From Tachypleus tridentatus (lineage: Eukaryota; Arthropoda; Merostomata; Xiphosura; Limulidae): a DNA stretch of 64,000 bases. The notes below the pieces were generated by a model. That model was not told the DNA's origin. It made no database searches and saw only the letters and a program-made list of their open reading frames with translations. This document shows, piece after piece, positions 1 through 10,984 of the stretch. Each line of letters starts with the position of its first letter. The stretch's first letter is position 1. Both the position numbers and the translations under genes were made by a program. Location of the stretch: contig NC_134834.1 in NCBI RefSeq assembly GCF_004210375.1, forward strand, positions 157,747,290 through 157,811,289, written 5' to 3'.

Positions 1-130
1 TATAGTTTATTCCAGTCCTTTCCTAAGGCAACTTTTCTAATAAAATTAGAAAGACTCTAGGACAGTCAAATAATATTTATGTATCTCACACTATTGCTTC
101 ACATGACGTGCTACATGTGCTGAATGATAT
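1..130. other. Unassigned AT-rich sequence
   Basis: No gene or recognisable repeat. The last 30 bp begin to resemble the sequence before 9180, so this may be the edge of the direct duplication described at 131-1440. Confidence 0.4.
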
Positions 131-146
131 ATTGCCTTTTTTCTAT

Positions 147-406
147 GGCTCTGCATGGCTAGGTGGTTAAAGCACTCGACTTTAATCCGAGGGAAGAAGT
201 TTCGAATCCCCGTCACATAAAAAAATGTTTGTTTTTTCAGTCGTGGGGTGTTATAATGTGACGGTCAATCCCACGATTCGTTGGTAAAAGAGTAGCCCAA
301 GAGTTGGCGGTGGATAATGATGACTAGATGCCTTCCCTCTAGTCTTGCATGTCTAAATCAGGGACGGCTAGTGCAGATACCTCTCGTGTAGCGTTGCGCA
401 AAATTC
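147..406 (+). mobile_element. tRNA-derived SINE family A, first unit of a head-to-tail dimer
   Basis: The head GGCTCTGCATGG corresponds to the family head GGCCCGGCATGG. A box A-like TGGCTAGGTGG, a box B GTTTCGAATCCCC, the GGTCAATCCCACGATTCG core and a TTGCGCAAAATTC tail follow in order. The tail runs almost directly into the second unit with no A-rich spacer. Confidence 0.92.
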
Positions 407-407
407 G

Positions 408-690
408 ACCCGGCATGGCCAGATGGGTTAAGGCGTTTGACTCGTAATCTGAAGGTCGCGGGTTCGAATCCCTGTCGCATCAAACATGCTTGCCTTTTCA
501 GTCGTGGGGGCGTTATAATGTGACGGTCAATCCCACAATTCGTTGGTAAAAGACTAGGTCAAGAGTTGGCGGTGGATGATGATGACTAGATGCCTTCCCT
601 CTTGTCTTACATGTCTAAATTAGGAATGGCTAGTGCAAATAGCTCTCGTGTAGCTTTGAGCGAAATACAAAAAAAAAAAAAACCAAACCA
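408..690 (+). mobile_element. tRNA-derived SINE family A, second unit of the dimer
   Basis: Full-length copy: ACCCGGCATGGCC head, box B GGGTTCGAATCCC, GTGGGGGCGTTATAATG core, tail ending in a 15-base A run and ACCAAACCA. GCCTTTTCT on the right (692-700) matches GCCTTTT on the left of the first unit (134-140), so the dimer probably inserted as one piece. Confidence 0.93.
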
Positions 691-740
691 AGCCTTTTCT
701 CTTAGAATTCCATCAATACAAATAGTGCAGCTTTGTTTTG

Positions 741-864
741 CAAGCCCACTCCTAGTACAGCGGTATGTTTCCGGATTTACAACGCTAAAATCAGGGGTTC
801 GATTCCCCTCGGTGTACTCAGCAAATAGCCCGATGTGGCTTTGCTATAAAGAAACATACATAGT
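741..864 (+). mobile_element. tRNA-derived SINE family B
   Basis: Head CCTAGTACAGCGGTATG (box A region), then ACAACGCTAAAATCAGGGG, box B GGTTCGATTCCCC, GGTGTACTCAGCAAATAGCC, and tail GATGTGGCTTTGCTATAAAG. The paralogous locus near 9222 runs GCAGCTTTGTT directly into CAACAAGG, so the insertion limits are seen and not guessed. A short TTGTT target duplication fits. Confidence 0.92.
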
Positions 865-1659
865 TGTTCAACAAGGCAATCAACAGTTTTAAGTAAAAAT
901 AGATCAATCAGAACCAGTTCCTACTGCACCTCACACTGGAACTTCGATGCATTAATCAAAGTAATATCTAGGCTGTGAATCACAAGATAAATGTCGGTAA
1001 TTACAGTTCCACATAATGATCTTCCACACTTTTTACCTTAAAGAACTATAAAAACAAAAGTTTTGAATTAAATTCTGTAATAGAAACTTTTTGGATTACT
1101 GCCCATCCGTGAAATCCAGTCTACTTTTCAATTAAAACTGTCAATGATGCATTTTACGCTTATGCATGATTTTGACTGAAAGTTCGATAGCTTATTTGAA
1201 CTGAGAAGTAAATTGTTTTTATTATTATTGGACCAATATTTTCTAATCAGGATATTATGTGCAGTGTATGTACAGGTGGTATAAAATATTTTAACACTAT
1301 TTAAGAAATATATTCCTTTTTGAAGGTCTGTAAGAAACTTTAATTGCAGCATCTTGGTTGCAAATGTTTTTATTATCCTAGGCATTTTCTGTGTCTTTCT
1401 GTTAAAATACCACTCAACATTTGAATTTTCTATCTTGTTAGAATCCTTTGTGTAGCTGAAATTCATTGCCAATCTTGTAACCTTGTTCTATTAAATAACT
1501 ACCAACGTTAATTACAACAGCTAAGCTTAAATCAATGAACCAAAGTATATTCCATAATCTTTTCCGAAGGTTCCACAAGGAAGATAAAATATTTAGATCA
1601 CTTCTTGGAATTTATTTATTAGAAAATAGTTTTCTCCTCTTTCTATGCCATACATTTCA

Positions 1660-2440
1660 AACCTAAAGCTTATCTTACAGATTTCACATCCATAGTTTTG
1701 ATCAAAACTTCAAGTCCACTTATACAGATACATCAAACATTTTAATTTGATCATCAAATACTTAAAATCTGTAGCCTACAGCGAATGGCTCAAAATCGTA
1801 GCCTACACCAAATATCTCAAACCCACAGTATACACCAAACATTTCTAAATGATTTCAAAATAATTTCAAAATAATCTCAAACCCGGAGTAAACTGCATAA
1901 TTCCATTCTAAAGTCTACGCCTTACATTTCAAACCCATTGTGAACTAAATATTTCATGTGTATATTCTTCACTGTATAATTCAAATCCATAGTTTTATCC
2001 ACATTTCAAATTCATAGTCTAACCAAATATTTCATTTGTATGGTCTACATCATCGATTTTTGAACTTTAATTACCCAATGACAACTTTAGTTATAAAAGT
2101 TGTTTTTGCGGACTCTCAAACTTATCGAAGTTTTTGTTTTGAAAAAAACACACACACAAAAAATGGTGTACATGTAAATCTGCGTTCTAAAATTAAATAT
2201 TTTAATAGCTATAAAAAATATTTTACGAAAAATATTTTTGTTATATGAATCATATATTGGAAATATGGTTATGAATCTACAGATGTGATTCACCGAACCA
2301 CTGAACCACCTTTTCGGACCAGTGTATGATAAACGCTGGTCGACAATACGTTTTAGATTATTAATCAACAAAACATTTAAAGCCCATAGTTCATTCCACA
2401 CATTTGAAATCTATGGTCTGCGCCAGGTTATAAAACTGAC
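1660..2440. repeat. Degenerate tandem repeat, roughly 28-30 bp unit
   Basis: Irregular reiterations of a phrase like AACCCATAGTCTACACCAAA followed by TATTTC: strongest at 1670-2040, reappearing at 2375-2430 (AAGCCCATAGTTCATTCC). The units are heavily diverged and 2040-2370 between them looks unrelated. An old, decayed minisatellite. Confidence 0.6.
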
Positions 2441-2818
2441 GCCAAACTTAAACTCACAAATATGATCGCATTCTCCTTATCTATCTAAACAATTTTCTAC
2501 CTGAACGTTCTCTGATGACCGTTTTTTTATTTTTTCCCAATTTTTTCAATTAAACCTCTACCTTGTATTTGAACCATCATGAGGAGACAAGTAACTATAA
2601 TATATTGTTGTAGTTTTTATGGTTCAATATTAAGTAGAAAGATTTAAATTTAAAAGCTGACTAATGCTACTTATTACATGAGCCTGCAATGATTTTATCT
2701 TCATGAAATTTTTATGTATTCTCCAATAATTCATGCACGCTGAGTCCGAGAATTTTATCAGTTTTTCTCTATCACATATCGATTCTTCACAAGTCTTCAT
2801 GTATACTTTTACTTGAGG
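2441..2818. other. Unassigned AT-rich stretch
   Basis: No gene or repeat beyond short T runs. A 71-codon minus frame (2630-2845) shows no domain and runs into the SINE tail. Confidence 0.4.
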
Positions 2819-3098
2819 TTGTTTGTTTGTTTTTGAATTTCGCATATAGCTACTCGAGGGCTATCTGTGCTAGCCGTCCCTAATTTAGCAGTAGTAAGAC
2901 TAGAGAGAAGGCAGCTAGTCATTACCACCCACCGCCAACTCTTGAGCTACTCTTTTACCAACGAATAGTGGGATTGATCGTCACATTATAATGCCCCCAC
3001 GGCTGAAAAAGCTAGCATGTTTGGCGCGACGGTGATTCGAACCCGCGACCCGCAGATTACGAGTCGCACGCCTTAACACGCTTGGCTATGCCGGGCCC
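2819..3098 (-). mobile_element. tRNA-derived SINE family A, full length
   Basis: Begins with the reversed tail GTTTGTTTGTTTTTGAATTT and ends with the reversed head GCCGGGCCC. The box B complement GATTCGAACCCGC is intact. Flanks CTTTTACTTGAG (left) and CTTTAACTTAAG (right) look like a 12 bp target duplication with two differences. Confidence 0.95.
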
Positions 3099-3848
3099 TT
3101 TAACTTAAGTGAATTATTTTCATTCAAATCGGGTCACATTTTATTATGCTTGAAATGTTAATGACCATAAACTATAGATACCTTTAGACCAATCTCGACA
3201 TTAAAGTCTTGTCACTCATTTTTAGAACCCACAAGAAACACACTGCTAGTACATAAATGGTTAACAGGCTGTACGACGTTTCTTTTTGTGGATAGTATTT
3301 GTTTGTGGGTGCACTTTGATATTATTTCAATGTAAGTTATTTGTCGCTATAGCAACAAGAGGTTATGTAAATGAACCAAACATATTCTGTTATATTTGTG
3401 GTAAATTTGTTGAAAATTTCATCTAAGTAGGAGTTATTTCTTCTTCCCGATTTGTAAAAAATCCTCACGTGATAGAAAGAAAAAAGAAGAAGATTCTTTT
3501 CGAAATCTTTCTAGCTGAATTATGGAAAAATCCGAAACCAAAACCAAAACGACTTTTATGAAGCCCGAATTCGCTGGACTGTGTTATTGGTACAACTACT
3601 ATACCAAGCAAAGCATAAGTTCGTAATTTTAGCACATAATCAACTAAGCAGTTTTAAAGGTTGAATTCCTCTATATACAATAAACCCCAGTGTCATTAGC
3701 GAAGCAAAGCTGCATTTAGCAAATAAAGAAAGAAAATTAGAGAGCGACCAGTCAGACCTTTAAATATGTTTTTTTCTATTTAAGTAATTATTAACAAGTG
3801 TTTCGTTATCAGTCAATCTCAATTATAGCTTCCCAGTCTTATTGATTG
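3099..3848. other. Unassigned stretch
   Basis: AT-rich sequence without a reading frame of note or a repeat I recognise. Confidence 0.4.
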
Positions 3849-3963
3849 TGTGTGTTTTCGTATAGTAAAGCCACAGCGAGCTATCTGCTGAGCGTATTGC
3901 CGAGAAGCGAACGCTGATTTTAGCGTTGGAAGGCCATAGACTTATTAATGTACCAACGGGGGT
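3849..3963 (-). mobile_element. tRNA-derived SINE family B
   Basis: Reversed B structure: GTGTGTTTTCGTATAG, AAAGCCACAGCGAGCTATC, CGCTGATTTTAGCGTTGGA, and a degraded head before GGGGG. Box B is damaged (AAGCGAACGCTGA), so it is probably old. Confidence 0.8.
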
Positions 3964-4630
3964 ATTACTCGGGATATCAACCAAACATTATTATACTATT
4001 GCCTTGACTGGCTTTCATATTAATACCAATTATGGGAGGTTCTCGAGCAGTTAACAATAATCGAAGATAAGCTAGTATTTTTCTAAAACATATATTGTTG
4101 ATTCTTATTCTCGAGAATCTTTGACAAATTTAGAGAACAGGTGAGACTAGTGCAGTACACATCTAATAATATACGTCACATGCATCGAACTGAAACAAAT
4201 GCAAATACTGAAATAAATGAATAACAGTAAATGTGTTACAAATGTAGCAAATTATGTATCATTTACGAATTACTGAAACAAAGTATAGGCCATTGGTTGT
4301 TTCAAGCCTTTAGGTTTCTCGAAGATCACCATCTTTGCGTTAATTTTGAGACACTAATTGAGAAATAAACTGGTAAGCAGCCCCATCTATTGCAAGCTTT
4401 CGTAAATGAATCATTTGAAGGCGTATTTTGATATTTTTTGTGCATAATCTGTTACATATGCGATTACATATTAACCTATTCATCCAATATATTATTTGCT
4501 TTAAACTTTATCAGTGTCAAATTGAAAAGATATTTTTTCAAAACATATATCTACAGCTGTAACCATTTACATTTCAAGAATACATAAACGTACAAAAACA
4601 AAAAAATATTCATCATCTAAAGTTGAAGAA

Positions 4631-4898
4631 AATAGTTTTAAAGTTCGCCATAAGCACTATAGTTTTTAAAGTTCGCCATAACCACACCAGGTTCAGGTTC
4701 ACTATAGTTTTTAAAGTTTGCCATAACCACACCAGGTTCACTATAGTTTTAAAGTTCGCCATAACCACACCACGTTCACTATAGTTTTTAAAGTTCGCCA
4801 TAACCACACCAGGTTCACTATAGTTTTTAAAGTTTGCCATAACCACACCAGGTTCACTATAGTTTTTAAAGTTCGCCATAACCACACCACGTTCACTT
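4631..4898. repeat. Minisatellite, 39 bp unit, about 7 copies
   Basis: Units of TTCACTATAGTTTTTAAAG followed by TTCGCCATAACCACACCAGG, nearly identical. Because 39 is a multiple of 3, the array stays open on the minus strand and gives frames of 60-90 codons, which I do not regard as genes. The matching place in arm 2 (about 20590-20625) holds only one unit. Confidence 0.93.
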
Positions 4899-4932
4899 TT
4901 GTCTCGTTTAATGAATATCGCACTCTGAATAT

Positions 4933-4981
4933 GAACTAGAGAGAAGGCGGACAGTCAACACTACCTACTGCCAACTATTGG
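4933..4981 (-). mobile_element. SINE family A core fragment
   Basis: GAACTAGAGAGAAGGCGG and CTACCTACTGCCAACTATTGG match the reversed A core only; head and tail are missing. It may be a remnant of the same ancestral insertion as the A tail fragment at 20423-20490 in arm 2. Confidence 0.65.
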
Positions 4982-5307
4982 CAATAAATCAGATAAAGTT
5001 TCATGTTTTTGTTATCGGATGGTTGTCCTTTATTGACAGAGGTCATGGACTTATTATTTGTTTTCCCACCAAATAACTCCCCACTCGAAAATGAAATAAA
5101 CTTTATACTAACGTCTTATGACAAGTAAAATGTTATTTAACAATATTTAAGGTGGTATAAATCTGGGTTTCTTCGTAAGTTCAAAGGTCACTGTAAGGAA
5201 GTGTTGATATTTTAACGCTACGTGAACAAACTGCTAAGATCCACTGAACCAACATTTAGCGAATCAAATGATTCATGCACCAAAATTCATAATTAAGACA
5301 TCACTAG

Positions 5308-5420
5308 GTTTGTTTCGTTGGAATTAAGCGCAAACCTACACAATAGATTTGTGCTCTGCCAACTAAATGTATCGAAACCCGATTTCTAGCGTTGTACATT
5401 CGCAGATATCCCGCTGTGCT
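5308..5420 (-). mobile_element. tRNA-derived SINE family C
   Basis: GAATTAAGCGCAAACCTACA, GTGCTCTGCC, box B complement TATCGAAACCCG, TAGCGTTGTA and CCGCTGTGCT in order. Present at the equivalent place in arm 2 (15815-15937), so it predates the duplication. Confidence 0.85.
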
Positions 5421-6590
5421 AATTTTAGGCTTAACACCCGTTTAAACAATAATATGGAAAGAAAACAACGGAAATTTTGTGAAAAACCGTATCAAAATAT
5501 TTGTGATATACGTAATAAAATTATAATATACAACAACATACTACTTCCAATATCTAATTTATTTCGATTTCATTAATTTTCATTTATTCTAATTCTTTCT
5601 AACCCCTTAAAAAAGTAAGGTCGTTCGTGAGTTGCTAAGTAACTGATAATTCATACTGCTTAGAAAAGTATAAAAAGATTTATAAGAAAAATGAGAGGTA
5701 TGTTAAAACCAGAAATTTCTTATTTCGTTGTTTCCAAATTGTGAGATGTTTATAACTCATAAATACATACCCGTGTATTGGTATGACCATGTACGTTTGA
5801 CTCTTTACTTAGTGAATCATCAGGCCTAAGAAAATAATGATAATCAAAATCAGACAATACAAGAAGAGAAAATGTTTCCAACATAATCAGCAAGAACAAA
5901 AATAAAATCATCCCACAATATTATTGACTATCTAGAAACGTAGTGTTATAATTCAATTTATTTTAAATTAACAGCTTTTACAAATCGCCAAGAATTAATG
6001 TACAATACAAATGTCTTATGGTTTCTAATTTAAACTTTTCACTTTCAGCTTTATATCTAGAAGAAATGAGAGGCATGATTTCTAGAAACATTGTGTACCT
6101 TAAAGGAAACAGTAGATATGATGCAGTTTTATCACAAAAGATCTCGTATCTGTGCAGTTGAAATATGGTGAGAAATTAGTTCATTATGTATATTCTAACT
6201 ATAATGTATAAGAACCAATGCTTACACTTTTAAAGAAATACTTTATATATTAATTACTTTCAATATTCAAGTTATATACTTATTTCTATATATACAAAAT
6301 AAGTAATTGAATAATATTTAAGGACACATATCTGGCATGTCATTTCTTCTTCGTGTATTGTTTATAATAGTTTTCTTTATTCAGTATGAGTATGGTTTGT
6401 TTATCACATGTTTGGTAAGAGTCAACAAGAAATGATTTTTAAAATGTTAATAGCTGGAAACAGTAAAACTGGTAACTGTTGCGAAAAGATATTATTTTGA
6501 ACAGTAGGCGAAGCTATAACGAACAGATTTATGAATTCCAAAACTAAGACGATAAATTGTGTATATTTTGAAAAGACAACTTGCTCCTTA

Positions 6591-7526
6591 GATCGATTTA
6601 AAATCGATACAACAGCTAGAACTACAACATTGTTCGTATCAACTCCATTTATCGCTTGTTGTATCATAAACAAGTTAATATTGTATAATGTTAGACTAAT
6701 AAGTACCTCTTCTTAAAACTAATATCAATACTTCATGAAAGTATTTTCAAAATAATTTAAGTCAAACATTCAAGATAGTGACAAATCTTATTTTTTTAAT
6801 GAAGAATGTCGAACGTTTGAAATTAAGCAATTCATAAATTTCTGAAACAAAATTATAATCTCACACGATATCAAAGTAATTGTGCGTGGTGATTCTTGAA
6901 ATAGAGAAAACAACAAGTTATACTTTCAAAGACAACAAGGTTTTCATTTACATACACGCACACACACATATATTTTAATATATACTGTTGTAAATGCAAC
7001 GTTTCGGGCAGTGCCATTCTTCAGGTATCTCTAATTGAGCAGTAAATCTGGAAACGTAAACTCTTATCGGCCACTAGTAAGTTAGTTGACCTCAGTCTGA
7101 TGGGCAAGCTCTGGATTGAGCGAGTGGCTGAGTCGTAAATAGATATGGCTGATATAATATTGGCTTATAAAAGCTATATCGACTAAAGCGTATGGTTTCA
7201 TCGTTTGTCGCATATCTCAAGTAGCTGGAGAATGAAAGAAAATTGATTATTGATCAAGAAAGATTGTTTTCAATTTAAGGAACTTTCACAGATTTGTTTC
7301 GTAAAAAGTTTTGTCGCAACCCAAAAATAACACTTTGGAAACTGATATAATTAGAATCGTCACAGGTATTTCTTAAGAAATATAAATTTCTTAATAAAAT
7401 AGTTTACCATCTTTCCAGGTCTTAATCAACATTTTGTTGAAGTGTCTCTGAAATTACTAAATGAAACAATGTTTTGCTTGATACAGTTTATTCCCAACTG
7501 AAAAAAGAAAAATATCATAACCTTTG
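6591..7526. other. Unassigned stretch with a GTTTCGGG motif
   Basis: No gene recognised. A (CA)n run at 6958-6968 is followed by AACGTTTCGGGCAGTGCC and TTCTTCAGG (6992-7025), a pattern that recurs loosely at 35925. I cannot assign it to a family. Confidence 0.35.
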
Positions 7527-7630
7527 TTTGCTTCTAAGCACAAAGCTACACGAATTTGCTGTGGCAGTAATGGGGCGCAAACCTCTAAGCTTTAGATCTG
7601 CGGATAAGCCATTGAGTCGCTCGCTGTCAG
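7527..7630 (-). mobile_element. tRNA-derived SINE family C, variant copy
   Basis: GCTTCTAAGCACAAAGCTACA, then a diverged GGGGCGCAAACCTCTAAGC and GATCTGCGGATAAGCCATTG. It has the C layout but a different tRNA arm, so a related subfamily is possible. Confidence 0.65.
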
Positions 7631-7661
7631 AGGTAATTTGATTTGAATTTCCGTCTTCCGT

Positions 7662-7775
7662 ATGAATTTAAGCACAAAGCTACCCGATGAGCTATTTGTG
7701 CTCTGCTCAGCACGGGGTATCGAAACCCAATTCCAGATCTCTAAATCCGCAGATATACTACTGTGTCATTGTGTT
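7662..7775 (-). mobile_element. tRNA-derived SINE family C
   Basis: GAATTTAAGCACAAAGCTAC, TTTGTGCTCTGCTCAGCACG, GGTATCGAAACCCAATT and CCGCAGATATACTACTG in order. It lies 32 bp from another C copy in the same orientation. Confidence 0.85.
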
Positions 7776-7827
7776 TTATAATATCAGTAAAGAATGTTTT
7801 CTTTCCTGTTTTGGTTGCAATGCAATA

Positions 7828-8098
7828 GGCCCAGCATGGCCAAGTGTGTTAAGGCGTTCAACTCGTTATTCGCGGATTCGAATCCCGGTCACACCAAACA
7901 TGCTCACCCTTTCAGCCGTGGGGGCGTTATAATGTTACGGTCAATCCCACTATTCGTTGATAAAAGAGTAGCCCAAGAATTGGCGGTGAGTGGTGATGTC
8001 TAGCTGCCTTCCCTCTAATCTTACACTGCTAAATTAGGGACAACTAGCGCAGATAGATCTCGAGTAGCTCTGCGCGAAATTCAAAACAAACAAACAAA
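7828..8098 (+). mobile_element. tRNA-derived SINE family A, full length
   Basis: GGCCCAGCATGGCC head, box B GATTCGAATCCCGG, core and CAAAACAAACAAAC tail. A 13 bp target duplication flanks it: TTGCAATGCAATA (7815-7827) and TTGTAATTCAATA (8099-8111), two differences. About 10 bp of the anticodon arm is missing (CTCGTTATTCGCGG). Confidence 0.95.
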
Positions 8099-8111
8099 TT
8101 GTAATTCAATA

Positions 8112-8666
8112 ACTCCCTTAGCATCAAGCGTTGAGTAAAATAGAACATTTCTGTTTCATCAGAAATTAAATATTCATCTTTAACAGAAATGTTAACTTTC
8201 CAAACAGCTAAGGAATCCCATAATAATAATTACGTTCATCTATTATTACAAGAGTATCACAAAACTATGAATTTTGATATGAAATATGAATCCTTCAATA
8301 TAAAGTAATGAAGCAGAAATCACAACTACAAATGTATAGAATTCAACACATTCTTTGGGAGCTATATACACTTATCTGTAGGCTGAAGTAAGGATTGTGA
8401 CTGTGGTTCTAAATCTTGTTTCTTTACTTCTCATAACAGGATTTATTCTTCATTTCAAAATGCATATTTTTAATACTATTGTTTGTTTAGTTTTCATGTT
8501 ATATCTCTGTAAAGTGTATACTTTAAAGTTAAAAACTATCGTGTGTTTATCCATCAATATTAGCGCCATTTGTTGGTTGGTTTCGGCTGATTCAATACTT
8601 GAGTATGTGCATACATTTTTTTCGGAATAGAAAAAAAAAGCGGATACCAAAGTGAGCTGTAGAAAT
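8112..8666. other. Unassigned stretch with a 77-codon hydrophobic frame
   Basis: A plus frame at 8397-8630 would encode a short, mostly hydrophobic peptide rich in Leu, Ile, Val and Cys. It matches no family I know. AT-rich sequence gives such frames easily, so I do not call it a gene. Confidence 0.35.
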
Positions 8667-9057
8667 GTTGTAACAATAGTCTGAACCGTGTAGACGTTCT
8701 TCTGCCTACATGATCAGGCAGTGTTGTAACAATAGTCTGAACCGTGTAGACGTTCTTCTGCCTACATGATCAGGCAGTGTTGTAACAATAGTATGAACCG
8801 TGTAGACGTTCTTCTGCCTGCATGATCAGGCAGTGTTGTAACAATAGTCTGAACCGTGTAGACGTTCTTCTGCCTGCATGATCAGGCAGTGTTGTAACAA
8901 TAGTCTGAACCGTGTAGACGTTCTTCTGCCTGCATGATCAGGCAGTGTTGCAACAATAGTCTGAACCATGTAGACGTTCTTCTGCCTGCATGATCAGGCA
9001 GTGTTGTAACAATAGTCTGAACCGTGTAGACGTTCTTCTGCCTGCATGATCAGGCAG
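8667..9057. repeat. Minisatellite, 56 bp unit, 7 copies, each with a hairpin
   Basis: Unit starts recur at 8667, 8723, 8779, 8835, 8891, 8947 and 9003. Units are almost identical; the first two carry GCCTACATG where the later five carry GCCTGCATG. In the later form each unit holds CTGCCTG-CATGAT-CAGGCAG, a perfect 7 bp stem with a 6-base loop. Confidence 0.97.
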
Positions 9058-9179
9058 TTAAGTAGTAGACGAAAACGTTGATATTTTCGAAACCTTTAAA
9101 TTGTTATACTGGAAAATATTTTCTCAACCCAAACGAGCCGTTTTTGCATATAAATTTCTCAACAAGTGGGTTTCTCGAC

Positions 9180-9790
9180 ATCACTGAATGAGATATTGCC
9201 TTTTCTCAAGGAATTCCATCAAGTGCAGCTTTGTTCAACAAGGCAATCAACAGTTGTAAGTCAAAACAAGTTCATACTGCACCTCACACGTCTTAGTCAT
9301 AATCAGAGTTGTATCCAGGCTGTGAAAACTTTCCATCCGTATCTACACGATAAGAGTTGGAAATTACAGTTCCACCTAATGATATTCCATGATTTTCACT
9401 TTAAAGAACCTCAAAAACAAAAGTTTTAAACTAAATTCTCTTATAGAGGGCTTATAAGCTTGCAGCCCATCCGTGAAATTTAGTTTAACCTTCCGTTAAA
9501 ACTGTTAAAGATGTATTTCATACTTATGTAAGGTTTAAAAAAAAATTCTTCCTTTTGAAGGTCTGTAAGAAACTAATTGCAGCATCTTGGTTGCAATTGT
9601 CTGGCTCTAGCAAATGTTAAACTTTATAAACCATATGCATTGTGTACCATGGAATATTTCATATATAAATTCATTGTAGGCTGACAAATGAGAACCTAAT
9701 TTTCTTCGGAATGTGAAAAGCACTAAGTTTTGTTATCCTAAAAATGTTTGTCTCTTTCTACTAAGACATTTGTTAAAATGTTGCTCATTA
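9180..9790. repeat. Segmental duplication, direct copy 2, with empty SINE sites
   Basis: Partner of 131-1440. ATTGCCTTTTCTCAAGG and GCAGCTTTGTTCAACAAGG are uninterrupted here, where copy 1 has a SINE A dimer and a SINE B. An 87-codon plus frame (9166-9429) crosses it but is not kept in copy 1. Confidence 0.8.
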
Positions 9791-10796
9791 TTTCCTCAAT
9801 TTGTCTGAAATATTAGCTCTAAAGTTTGTTATTATGACTTACAATATTTATGTACAACTTACATATCTACATTATTATAGTACATTATAGGCAGTAAACG
9901 TATATTTGTACAATATTTGAAGAATGCGTTGCGTTAATGTTACTACTGTTTAAGTTATTTAGCTGTTTAAAACATCACGAATTCTTATATAAATACAGGT
10001 TGACTGTCGTTCGTTAAAAACAACTCGAATCATCATACAAACAAACCAAGCATGTAATTTGTAAATATAATGATGACTCCACAAGTTACATCTCGATAAT
10101 CAATTGCAAAGAATATTCCAAATAATTTAAATCAAGCATGTCAACAAGCTCCATTAATAGTTATTTTTATTACCTTCAATACCAGTTTTATTTCGTATTA
10201 ATTTCTGACATAATTGATTTTTGTATTTGTTTTTCATTGTGAAATCATTTGTAATTTACAACATTATTTAAAAAAAATTAAGGTCGTTTTCTTTTTTTAC
10301 AACAAATTGTGAGTAGTCAAATATATGAGTAAAAATAGAATGAATGTTAGTGAACATACTGTGCAGTAATTGTTCACACCATATCTTATTTAAACGAAAA
10401 TTACAAATTTTGTAATGAAAACGTATGACAATGTAATTATTTTATTGCCAGCATATTTAAATACGTTTTTCTCAAATCAGTAGCCACTATTGTATAGTGT
10501 TCAAACAGAGTTGAATGTAATAAAACCCGACAAAATTGTATAACGAGCACGTTTAAGTGATATTATGAAACAACCCGTATGTGACTATAGTTCATAACAT
10601 TAGGTTTTCATATGTGACTGTCGGTCCAGCTCATCATTTTCATTGAAACGACCACTTTCTCTATGAAACAGCACAAAAATTTATTTTCAGATATCAAGAT
10701 TAAAATTGTGTTAATTTTACAAACATATGTAGAGAGATATTAAGAAGTATCGTGACCAATCTGAAAGTATGGGCGCTATAAATCACACAAAATTAA
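9791..10796. other. Unassigned AT-rich stretch
   Basis: Nothing gene-like and no repeat seen. Confidence 0.4.
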
Positions 10797-10872
10797 ATGT
10801 GTGTGCGTGTGTGTTTGTGTCTTTCTTATAGCAAAGCCACATAGGGCTATCTGCTCAGCCCACCTAGGGGAC
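10797..10872 (-). mobile_element. SINE family B, 5'-truncated
   Basis: A GTGTGTGCGTGTGTGTTTGTG microsatellite-like tail followed by CTTATAGCAAAGCCACATAG and CTGCTCAGCCCACC. The tRNA head is absent. Confidence 0.8.
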
Positions 10873-10984
10873 AAAATTAAATATAGTATGTTCATGGTTT
10901 ATTATCATTAGTAAGAAATAATAATGAATGTTTGTGTTAAATATCATTAAAAACCGCGTCTGTTACAATGTTACAACTTTTAAA

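Larger units (their letters stand above)
131..1440. repeat. Segmental duplication, direct copy 1 (partner 9180-9790)
   Basis: Blocks match 9180-9790 in the same order and orientation: the ATATTGCC start, GAATTCCATCAA, GTGCAGCTTTGTT, CAACAAGGCAATCAACAGTT, ACTGCACCTCACAC, GGAAATTACAGTTCCAC (with one change here), GCCCATCCGTGAAAT and GAAGGTCTGTAAGAAACT. This copy is longer mainly because it holds a SINE A dimer (147-690) and a SINE B (741-864) that the partner lacks. A 114-codon minus frame (1128-1472) crosses it, but it is not kept open in the partner and shows no family motif. Confidence 0.8.
4267..6590. repeat. Inverted segmental duplication, arm 1
   Basis: Its reverse complement is found in two blocks: 4267-4930 matches 20545-21215, and 5080-6590 matches 14400-16170. 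The block order is what one inverted duplication predicts. Markers: GGTAAGCAGCCCCATCTATTG (4372) against its complement near 20860; CCAACATTTAGCGAATC (5250) against 15975; CTAGATAGTCAGTAATATTG (14941) against its complement at 5915. Between 4930 and 5080 this arm has about 150 bp where arm 2 has over 4 kb. Confidence 0.85.

Noticed and set aside
410-485. tRNA gene calls at SINE heads
   Set aside because: Box A and box B are present, but the heads have mismatched anticodon stems and no acceptor pairing, and each continues into the same SINE body. They are tRNA-derived, not tRNA genes.
6985-7030. Terminal motif of a known element (GTTTCGGG with TTCTTCAG), also near 35913
   Set aside because: The two sites do not align beyond a few bases and I cannot name a family that fits.
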